5,817 nucleotides of DNA, taken from Gammaproteobacteria bacterium. GTDB taxonomy: Bacteria > Pseudomonadota > Gammaproteobacteria > Steroidobacterales > Steroidobacteraceae. The notes under the pieces are model-generated. The model did no database searches. It saw only the letters and a program-made list of their open reading frames with translations, and had not been told where the DNA came from. The DNA lies in assembly GCA_028293775.1 (NCBI GenBank), contig JAQGOD010000384.1:1-5817 (forward strand), given 5' to 3'. Below are positions 1-5,528 of the stretch, one piece after another. The stretch's first letter is position 1; every line of letters starts with the position of its first letter. Position numbers and translations under genes: made by a program.

Positions 1-517
1 CGAAGGCCTCGACATCGACCAGGTGTGCCGTCAAGCCGGAGGCCTGAACTGCGGCCTGGCGCTGCTCCACGTTCTCGGTACGCGTGGCCACCAACAGCAC
101 ATCGAGCATGTCCGGATCTTTTTCCGACGGGCCCACCACTTGGTAGTCGTAGCTGACTTCTTCCATGGGGAAGGGAATGTATTGGTCGGCCTGCATCTCG
201 ACCTGGCCTTCCAGTTCGTTTTCGCCCAGATTCTTCGGCATCTGGATCACCTTGGTGATCGCAGCGTCGCCGCTGATGGCAATGGCCGCGAGGCGGCTCT
301 TGGCGCCGGAACGCTTCACCGCGCGCCGGATTGCCTCGCCGACGGCTTCCGCGTCCACGATGGCTTTTTCGTTTATGGCGTTATGCGGCGTCGGTTCGGC
401 CGCATAAGACTCAACGCGGTATTGGCCACCCGACATCGTCAGCTCGATGAGCTTCACCGACGAAGTGGTTATGTCAAGTCCCAAAAGCGGACGATATCTT
501 TTTCCTAACGACCACAC
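1..517 (-). CDS. pilM: PilM, type IV pilus inner-membrane platform protein (5' part; C-terminal half outside window)
   Basis: Reading the minus strand from GTG at 517 gives 172 residues beginning MWSLGKRYRPLLGLDITTSS. PilM is an actin-like cytoplasmic protein that binds ATP and the N-terminal tail of PilN, linking the PilNOP alignment complex to the pilus motor. Family features visible are the phosphate-binding first strand GLDITTSSVKLIEL (residues 13-26), AEAVGEAIRRAVKRSGAKS in the first third, the IAISGDAAITKVIQMP stretch, EADQYIPFP-like 'QADQYIPFPMEEVSYDYQV', and DVLLVATRTENVEQR near the edge. Known PilM proteins are about 350 aa, so roughly half is present. The GTG start is chosen because no ATG or TTG lies in frame upstream before a TAA, an AAGGGA ribosome site sits 8 bases before it, and the ten residues ahead of LLGLDI match the usual PilM N-terminus. 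pilNOPQ are expected to follow on the left but are not in view. The gene is divergent from mrcA, a common arrangement. Identification rests on recognised sequence pattern and is strong. Confidence 0.95.
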   Translation of the reverse strand, partial: MWSLGKRYRPLLGLDITTSSVKLIELTMSGGQYRVESYAAEPTPHNAINEKAIVDAEAVGEAIRRAVKRSGAKSRLAAIAISGDAAITKVIQMPKNLGENELEGQVEMQADQYIPFPMEEVSYDYQVVGPSEKDPDMLDVLLVATRTENVEQRQAAVQASGLTAHLVDVEAF

Positions 518-525
518 AGATTTTT

Positions 526-531
526 TCCCTT
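526..531 (-). promoter_or_regulatory. Ribosome binding site of pilM
   Basis: On the minus strand AAGGGA lies within an A-rich leader, 8 bases before the GTG at 517. It supports GTG as the pilM start, because the frame upstream offers no ATG, GTG or TTG alternative before an in-frame TAA. Confidence 0.65.
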
Positions 532-565
532 TTTGCTCAATACCTTGTAGGTCGAATCCGACGTG

Positions 566-594
566 AGATTAGCCATGACAAGCCAACTTAGCAA
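566..594 (-). promoter_or_regulatory. Possible sigma-70-type promoter for pilM
   Basis: On the minus strand TTGCTA (594-589) and TAATCT (571-566) are separated by 17 bases, placing a start of transcription about 40 bases before the pilM GTG. The match to TTGACA/TATAAT is only partial (4 of 6 and 3 of 6), so this is a candidate by position more than by sequence. One CGTGAG/CTCACG copy (562-567) would overlap its downstream edge. Confidence 0.22.
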
Positions 595-611
595 GGAACT
601 GTTAAATAGAA

Positions 612-627
612 CGTGAAGCTACTCACG
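612..627. repeat. Palindrome CGTGA-N6-TCACG
   Basis: The sequence CGTGAAGCTACTCACG has 5-base arms that are perfect inverted repeats around a 6-base centre. It lies about 95 bases upstream of the pilM start. Its size and spacing fit a dimeric repressor operator; as RNA it would form only a short hairpin. No T-run follows on either strand, so a terminator is unlikely. Confidence 0.4.
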
Positions 628-722
628 GTAATCCCGGGCCGGGTATCCGGACTCGGCAAAGTGAGACTCAGGACGGTTTGATAGCTTGCGAGCCGGTGTC
701 CACTCATCCGTCAAGACCTCTA

Positions 723-735
723 GCCTGCGTCAGGC
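723..735. repeat. Short GC-rich hairpin GCCTG-CGT-CAGGC
   Basis: Perfect 5-base arms flank a 3-base loop, about 115 bases before the mrcA start and immediately followed by a CGTGAG copy at 736-741. No T-run follows, so it does not look like an intrinsic terminator. It may be part of a leader structure or coincidental. Confidence 0.3.
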
Positions 736-849
736 CGTGAGTTCGGTTAATCTGGGCTTTGCGGCCCCATCTTTCGATGAGTACGCTCACGTAACCGGCG
801 GTAATATGATGCCTATGTCCACCGGCGCAATAAGTTAGAACGGTTTTCT

Positions 850-3303
850 GTGTCCAGACGTTACCTAGTTCTCATCTCGCGCATTTGTGCAGTTTTAGTT
901 GGCGTAATAGCGTTAGCCGCGTTCGCAAACGTATGTGCTTATGTTTACTTGAGGCCGGCATTGCCGGATGTGGGGAGCCTGCGGGAGGTCCAGCTGCAGG
1001 TGCCGCTGCGCATCTATTCCCGTGACGGCAAGCTGATCCAGTCGATCGGCGAGCAGCGCCGAATCCCGGTCCGCTACGAGCAATTGCCCAAGAAATTGGT
1101 ACAGGCATTCCTGGCGACCGAGGACGATCGGTTCTTCAGGCATCACGGGGTGGACTGGCAGGGGATTTTGCGTGCCGCGGTGGCCAACCTCAAGGCCGGC
1201 GGCATACGCCAGGGCGCGAGCACCATCACCATGCAGGTGTCGCGCGACATGTTCTTGACCCCGCGGCGCGACATTAAACGCAAGATGAGCGAAATCTACA
1301 TTTCCTTGCTCATGGAGGCCGAATTCACCAAGGAGGAAATATTCTCCTTGTACGTGAACAAGATTTTCCTGGGACAGCGCTCTTATGGCGTGGGCGCGGC
1401 CGCCGAGGTGTATTTCGGCAAGTCGCTCGATCAGCTGAGCCTGGCCGAAACGGCCACCTTGGCCGGCATCCCCACTGCGCCTTCAATGGTCAATCCGGTC
1501 GCCAGCGCCGAATTGGCGAAGGTTCGACGCACCCACGTGCTGGGACGAATGCTGGAACTCGGCTACATCAATCAGGCTGAGTACGATCAGGCGAAGGCGA
1601 GTCCGATGGAATCGCGGCTGCATGGGGCTTCCATCGAGGTCGACGCGCCTTACCTCGCGGAAATGGTGCGCAACGACCTGCAGAATAAGTACGGCGATGC
1701 CGTATATACCGCCGGCTACAAGGTGTATACGACGATCGACTCCCGGCTGCAGGCGGCCGGTACGGTGGCTCTTCGGACCGGTCTCTTGGAATACGACCGG
1801 CGCCATGGGTTTAGGGGTTCGAGCGCCAAAGTCGACATGTCCAAGATATCGACGCCTGCGCAATTCGAGGCCCAGCTGGATGAGTTCCCCGTCATCGGCG
1901 GCCTGAAACCGGCGATCGTCGAAAAGGTCGAAGGCAAGACAGCCAAGATATACGTGAAGGACTTGGGGACCGTGAATCTACCCTGGGAAAAACTGTCCTG
2001 GGCCCGGCGCGAACTGCCGGACGAGAAGGTCGATCGCGCGCCGACCGATGCTTCGGAGATTCTGAGCCGCGGGGACGTGATCTATACCGTGGGCCGCACC
2101 CCGGAATCCGTCCTGTTCGTCCAGGTGCCCGAGGCGCAGAGCGCCCTGGTCTCGGTTGACCCGAGGGATGGGGCGATCAGTGCGCTGGTCGGCGGCTTTG
2201 ATTTCTTCCAGAGCAAGTACAACCGCGTGGTGCAAGCGCGCCGGCAGCCCGGCTCGGGGTTCAAACCCTTTATTTATGCGGCCGCCTTCGATAAGGGATA
2301 CACACCGGCAAGCGTGGTGGTGGATGCGCCGGTGGTCATCGACGACGAAGGCAAGGAACAGGCGTGGCGGCCGAAGGAATTCGAAAGCAAGTTCGCCGGC
2401 CCCGTCCGCCTACGCGAGGCGCTGGCCTTTTCCAAAAACCTGGTCTCCGTGCGCCTGATGCGCGCCATCGGCGGCGAATACACCCGAAATTATGTGACTC
2501 GCTTCGGTTTCGACAAGTCGCAGCTGCCCGATGACCTCACCCTGGCGCTGGGTACGGCCGAATTGAGTCCCCTGCAGGTGGCCATCGGCTATTCCGCCTT
2601 TGCCAACGGCGGGTTTAAGGTCAGCTCTTACTACATCGATCGCGTCGAAGACGCGAGCGGCAGAGTCGTGCAGAAGGCCGATCCGGCCATCGCCTGTCCC
2701 CAGTGCGGCCGGGCCACCGACGGCCCCACCCTGCGCAGCGTGGCGGCGGGCTCGGCGCGCGGCAGCGTGCTGGATGAGGCCCCTCATGACGGCAAGACGC
2801 TGATTTCTGTCAAGAATCTGGCGCCGCAGGTCATCCCGCCGCAGATCGCTTACCTGTTGGCGGACATGATGAAGGACGTCATCCGCCGCGGCACCGGCCA
2901 GCGCGCGCGTACCCTCAACCGCGACGATATCGCCGGTAAGACCGGAACCAGCAATGAGGCGCATGACACCTGGTTCAACGGCTTCAATGCCGATGTGGTC
3001 ACGAGCGTATGGGTTGGATTCGATTCGGATCGCTCCTTGGGCCCGGGCGAGCAAGGCGGGCGCACGGCGATACCGGCTTGGACCTACTTCATGCACACCG
3101 CTCTCGAAGGCTCACCCATACACGGCGTGCCTGTACCCGACGGCATCGTGAGCGTGCGGATTTCACCCAAGAGCGGCTTGCTGGCAAGCGCCGATGATCC
3201 GAACGGCATCATGGAAAAATTCATCGAGGGCAACTTGCCCAAGACTGAGCTATACGAGGGTCAGAACACGAACAACCCCGAGACCGATAAACCGCTATTC
3301 TAG
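850..3303 (+). CDS. mrcA: Penicillin-binding protein 1A, bifunctional glycosyltransferase/transpeptidase
   Basis: This 817-aa class A PBP polymerises lipid II into glycan strands and cross-links peptide stems in the periplasm, anchored in the inner membrane. Residues about 7-34 form one N-terminal membrane segment. The GT51 domain follows, with catalytic EDDRFFRHHG (E91), GASTITMQ (122-129), RKMSE (144-148) and the YVNKIFLGQRSYGVGAAA block (168-185). An OB-like insert covers about 320-430. The transpeptidase has nucleophile motif SGFK (S469, K472), SKN (528-530) and KTGT (697-700), so both activities appear intact. Length is normal for PBP1A. The start is GTG at 850: upstream in-frame codons offer no ATG, GTG or TTG before TAA at 802, and the membrane segment begins directly after it; the ribosome site is weak. 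About the first 100 bases are near 46% GC by hand count, clearly below the rest. The only two cysteines outside the N-terminal region are C616 and C619, as CPQC. The following gene starts six bases after the stop, suggesting cotranscription. Confidence 0.97.
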   Translation: MSRRYLVLISRICAVLVGVIALAAFANVCAYVYLRPALPDVGSLREVQLQVPLRIYSRDGKLIQSIGEQRRIPVRYEQLPKKLVQAFLATEDDRFFRHHGVDWQGILRAAVANLKAGGIRQGASTITMQVSRDMFLTPRRDIKRKMSEIYISLLMEAEFTKEEIFSLYVNKIFLGQRSYGVGAAAEVYFGKSLDQLSLAETATLAGIPTAPSMVNPVASAELAKVRRTHVLGRMLELGYINQAEYDQAKASPMESRLHGASIEVDAPYLAEMVRNDLQNKYGDAVYTAGYKVYTTIDSRLQAAGTVALRTGLLEYDRRHGFRGSSAKVDMSKISTPAQFEAQLDEFPVIGGLKPAIVEKVEGKTAKIYVKDLGTVNLPWEKLSWARRELPDEKVDRAPTDASEILSRGDVIYTVGRTPESVLFVQVPEAQSALVSVDPRDGAISALVGGFDFFQSKYNRVVQARRQPGSGFKPFIYAAAFDKGYTPASVVVDAPVVIDDEGKEQAWRPKEFESKFAGPVRLREALAFSKNLVSVRLMRAIGGEYTRNYVTRFGFDKSQLPDDLTLALGTAELSPLQVAIGYSAFANGGFKVSSYYIDRVEDASGRVVQKADPAIACPQCGRATDGPTLRSVAAGSARGSVLDEAPHDGKTLISVKNLAPQVIPPQIAYLLADMMKDVIRRGTGQRARTLNRDDIAGKTGTSNEAHDTWFNGFNADVVTSVWVGFDSDRSLGPGEQGGRTAIPAWTYFMHTALEGSPIHGVPVPDGIVSVRISPKSGLLASADDPNGIMEKFIEGNLPKTELYEGQNTNNPETDKPLF

Positions 3304-3309
3304 TTACCG

Positions 3310-3921
3310 ATGCCTAAGAAGTTTTCGCAGCGTGCAGAAGATCTGCGCCGCGCTCTCGCGCAAGAGGCCGCGCGGCTCATGGCTGAGCATGGCATCGAGG
3401 ATTTCCGGCAAGCAAAGCGCAAGGCCGCGGATCGTCTGGGCGTGAACGACGTGGCGGTGCTGCCGAAGAACGTCGAAATCGTCGATGCGCTGCGCGCGCA
3501 TCAGCGCCTGTTCGGGCGAGAGACCCACGACCATACCCTGAAAGAACAGCGGCGCATCGCGCTCGAAACCATGCGAATCTTGTCGCAGTTCCAGCCTCGT
3601 TTGGTCGGGTCGGTGCTCACCGGCACGGCGACTAACTACAGCGACATCAATTTGCACCTGTTTGCCGATGCCTCGGAATCCGTGGCCATCCACCTGCTCG
3701 AGATCGGCGTACCTCACGAATTCTATGAGCGGCGCGTCAAAATGGATGCGGAGCGCAGCGTCAACTACCCGGCCTTGCGATTCGAGGCCAATGGCCGCAC
3801 CGTCGATGCCACGGTTTTCCCCATCGACGGCATCCGCCAATCGCCCTACTCGCCCGTTGACGGCCGGCCGATGAAGCGCGCCGATGCGCGGGAAGTTTCG
3901 GAACTGATCGACGCGGACTAA
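3310..3921 (+). CDS. Nucleotidyltransferase-like protein of unknown function, cotranscribed with mrcA
   Basis: This encodes 203 residues with no signal peptide or membrane segment, so probably cytoplasmic. An N-terminal helical part (about 1-95) is rich in Arg, Lys and Ala and includes LAQEAARLMAEHGIEDFRQA. The centre holds GSVLTGTATNYSDINLHLF (100-118), resembling the nucleotidyltransferase (pol-beta fold) signature of GS, spacer, D-x-D/E. Here the second acid is Asn (D112, N114). A later VDATVFP (165-171, D166) could supply the third acidic position. Since one metal ligand seems replaced, activity is uncertain; it may be a divergent or inactive member. The start ATG lies six bases after the mrcA TAG, in the same frame, with no clear Shine-Dalgarno, so translation may depend on ribosomes finishing mrcA. 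Met24 at 3379 is a less likely start because it would lose the conserved-looking first helix. The location suggests an envelope-related role, but that is inference only; the true substrate is unknown. Confidence 0.85.
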   Translation: MPKKFSQRAEDLRRALAQEAARLMAEHGIEDFRQAKRKAADRLGVNDVAVLPKNVEIVDALRAHQRLFGRETHDHTLKEQRRIALETMRILSQFQPRLVGSVLTGTATNYSDINLHLFADASESVAIHLLEIGVPHEFYERRVKMDAERSVNYPALRFEANGRTVDATVFPIDGIRQSPYSPVDGRPMKRADAREVSELIDAD

Positions 3922-3924
3922 AGC

Positions 3925-3961
3925 CGCCGGCACTGTTAATCGCCGGCACTAATTGGCCGGC
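3925..3961. repeat. Convergent junction with three GCCGGC palindromes and a 16-base-period repeat; possible bidirectional terminator
   Basis: CGCCGGCACT occurs at 3925-3934 and again at 3941-3950, a period of 16 bases, and a third GCCGGC core lies at 3956-3961. GCCGGC is its own reverse complement, so any two copies can pair; AAGCCG at 3921-3926 can also pair with CGGCTT at 3959-3964. The repeats span the whole 27-base gap between the two convergent stop codons and enter the end of the protease gene. The position suits a shared terminator for both strands, but no T-run follows either possible hairpin, so the terminator role is inferred and weak. The repeat itself is seen directly. Confidence 0.5.
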
Positions 3962-5508
3962 TTCGGCTGCCACACCGCCATCATGTCCGGCGAGCCCTGC
4001 GCACGCACGCCGTTGTCCGTCAGGATCTCATCCGTTGCGGCTGTCATGGCTGTGCGGGAGAACACGAGGGCTTCTCCACCCTTGCTGCCGAATTCCAGGG
4101 TGACGAACGGGTCCTTCAAGTCGCGCAGTACCGTCACCAGGTGTTTGAGGCTCTTGATGGGCGTGCCGTTGATCGAATACACCACCGAGCCCGTCGGGTT
4201 GGAATAGACATTGGCCAATTTGTGCGGAAAGAAAGGCGAGGAGATGATTACCAACTCTTCGAGATCGTCAGTGGGCGTATCAAAAACGCGAGTGACCAGC
4301 GGGCTCTTCACGAAGCCTAAAATCCGCAGCAAATTGGCGTTGTTTTCGAACAAGGACAAAAATTGCCGCGTGGCGCTGGAGAACACAATCGGGCCATAGA
4401 CAAAGTAGGACGGGTACTCGCCATGCAGGTCCGGGGCGAGGGTGGGATGTTGCGCGGAGACGGGCAGTTCGATTTTGAGGGTCTTGCCGCCCCGAACAAT
4501 GGTCAGCGGCAGCTTGTCGTCCTTGGCCAATCGCTGGATCATGTACGAGAAACTAACGCGCAAATCCCTGTCGATTTTGACCATGCCTTGATTGTCGATG
4601 GGCGTATCGCCGATACGCGTGATCACGTCCCATTCCTTCAAGGGATACGCGGCATCGGCTTTGTCGGGCCGGTGCACCACCATGCCCTCGACGCCCTTGT
4701 CGAGCTTCAGGAACTCGCGCAGGGCCGGATTCTCCAGCGTCTGCAAGTCGTCGTACATGTTGGGCTTGCCATCGTAACGGCCGTCCGAAATGTCCTTTAA
4801 GAAGAGGTCGACTTCTTCGTTCGGGATGATGTATCCGATGTTCTGGCTGTCGCCTCCCAGCCGGCTGAAGGCCAGACCGATCATCTTGTCACCGGCGATG
4901 GCCGGGCCGCCGCTATTGCCGGGATTGATGGCCGCATCGATCTGGATGCGCAATCCTGAGACCGGATAATTGTAGGATGCGAACTCGATTCGCGACACGA
5001 TGCCCTTGGTGATGGAGAGCGAGGATCCGCCCGTCGGAAACCCATACGCCAGCACCGGGTCCTTGATGAGCGGCAGCTTGCTGGCGCGCGCCACCGGCGG
5101 ATGGCTGTCGAAAAAGGTCGGATCGTCGAGCTGCAACACCGCGAGGTCGATCCCGGGCGCGACGGCAAGGACGGTCGCCGATACTTTATCGCCGGCTGCG
5201 TTGGCCTGAATTTGTACCTGGCTGGCGTAAAGCACCGCGTGTGCGTTCGTCAAAATACGCTTGCCCTCGATCACCACGCCCGAGGCAGTTGCCTCGCTGG
5301 GCGCTTGCTTGGTCCAAGGCTTGAAGGGATCCGGATAGCGCATGGTCGAGAAAATTTTGACGACCGAATTTTCCAGCGCCGGCAGCTGGACTGGCTCGGC
5401 CGCTCGCTGCGCCGCCTGCGCACCGGTGCCCGGCACAGCACTGGCCAGTATGGCGCCACTCAACCACGCACCCATCGCTGAAAGAGCAATTCGCTTGCAT
5501 CGTGCCAT
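3949..5508 (-). CDS. Exported HtrA/Deg-type serine protease with PDZ-like domains (Deg9/Deg2-like)
   Basis: This encodes 519 residues. A signal peptide is clear: MARCKRIALS, a hydrophobic stretch, and AQA at 30-32 as a probable signal peptidase I site, so the mature enzyme should be periplasmic. The chymotrypsin-fold protease domain (about 45-240) has all three catalytic residues: His90 in LTNAHAV, Asp121 in GIDLAVLQL and Ser199 in NPGNSGGPA, with TKGIVSRI at 167-174. A first PDZ-like domain spans about 250-350 (GMVVHRPDKADAAYPLKEWD, IQRLAKDDKLPLTIVRGG). A second, divergent PDZ-like domain spans about 365-485, beginning PSYFVYGPIVFSSATRQFL. This layout recalls the Deg9/Deg2 branch known from plants and some bacteria rather than classical DegP. 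The family degrades or refolds damaged proteins. ATG at 5508 is the start, since TAG lies three codons upstream in frame; AAGGA stands 14 bases before it. It begins 17 bases after a PQQ-propeller gene on the same strand, indicating an operon. Its substrate is unknown. Confidence 0.93.
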   Translation of the reverse strand: MARCKRIALSAMGAWLSGAILASAVPGTGAQAAQRAAEPVQLPALENSVVKIFSTMRYPDPFKPWTKQAPSEATASGVVIEGKRILTNAHAVLYASQVQIQANAAGDKVSATVLAVAPGIDLAVLQLDDPTFFDSHPPVARASKLPLIKDPVLAYGFPTGGSSLSITKGIVSRIEFASYNYPVSGLRIQIDAAINPGNSGGPAIAGDKMIGLAFSRLGGDSQNIGYIIPNEEVDLFLKDISDGRYDGKPNMYDDLQTLENPALREFLKLDKGVEGMVVHRPDKADAAYPLKEWDVITRIGDTPIDNQGMVKIDRDLRVSFSYMIQRLAKDDKLPLTIVRGGKTLKIELPVSAQHPTLAPDLHGEYPSYFVYGPIVFSSATRQFLSLFENNANLLRILGFVKSPLVTRVFDTPTDDLEELVIISSPFFPHKLANVYSNPTGSVVYSINGTPIKSLKHLVTVLRDLKDPFVTLEFGSKGGEALVFSRTAMTAATDEILTDNGVRAQGSPDMMAVWQPKPAN

Positions 5509-5522
5509 GAATATCTATTACG

Positions 5523-5528
5523 TCCTTA
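5523..5528 (-). promoter_or_regulatory. Ribosome binding site of the protease gene, overlapping the upstream stop codon
   Basis: On the minus strand TAAGGA combines the TAA stop of the propeller gene (5528-5526) with an AAGGA Shine-Dalgarno. The spacer to the ATG at 5508 is 14 bases, longer than the usual 5-9, so initiation may be weak or helped by ribosomes terminating on the upstream gene. Confidence 0.45.

Larger units (their letters stand above)
562..791. repeat. Four dispersed CGTGAG/CTCACG hexamers
   Basis: CGTGAG occurs at 562-567 and 736-741, and its reverse complement CTCACG at 622-627 and 786-791. A fifth, shorter copy (CGTGA) is at 612-616. Chance expectation for one hexamer on both strands in about 230 bases is near 0.1, so four is a notable excess, although the motif was picked after looking. 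Flanks are only loosely alike, with A or C usually preceding CGTGAG. The copies could be binding sites of a regulator shared by the two divergent genes, but no known factor is assigned. Confidence 0.5.
518..849. other. Divergent intergenic region between pilM and mrcA
   Basis: This 332-base stretch has no coding frame of convincing length on either strand. It must contain the 5' leaders, and presumably the promoters, of pilM (left) and mrcA (right). Visible structure consists of repeated CGTGAG/CTCACG hexamers, a 16-base palindrome (612-627), a GC-rich hairpin (723-735) and a CCCGGG-centred GC block (633-643). No convincing sigma-70 promoter was found for mrcA: TTGATA at 678-683 is a good -35 but lacks a suitable -10, and TAATAT at 802-807 is a fair -10 but lacks a suitable -35. 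No good Shine-Dalgarno precedes the mrcA GTG. No sigma-54 (-24/-12) site was recognised. Confidence 0.8.

Noticed and set aside
23..508. 161-codon plus-strand open frame
   Set aside because: It is antisense to pilM, whose minus-strand product has clear PilM family motifs; the plus-strand product is rich in His and Arg with no recognisable motif.
678..683. TTGATA as the -35 box of mrcA
   Set aside because: It matches TTGACA at 5 of 6, but the expected -10 position reads CACTCA or ACTCAT, too far from TATAAT.
802..807. TAATAT as the -10 box of mrcA
   Set aside because: No acceptable -35 hexamer lies 16-18 bases upstream (GAGTAC at the 17-base position), so it cannot be called a promoter.
2410..3096. 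228-codon minus-strand open frame
   Set aside because: It lies entirely within mrcA over the conserved transpeptidase motifs SKN and KTGT; long antisense frames are expected in GC-rich coding DNA.
3304..3933. 209-codon minus-strand open frame opposite the nucleotidyltransferase-like gene
   Set aside because: Nearly the same length as the plus-strand gene, so the choice needed thought. The plus-strand product has the GS...SDINLHLF signature and sits directly after mrcA; the antisense product shows no motif.
4363..4800. 145-codon plus-strand open frame
   Set aside because: Antisense to the PDZ region of the protease; no recognisable motif.
5101..5481. 126-codon plus-strand open frame
   Set aside because: Antisense to the signal peptide and protease domain, where the minus-strand frame has the catalytic His and Asp.
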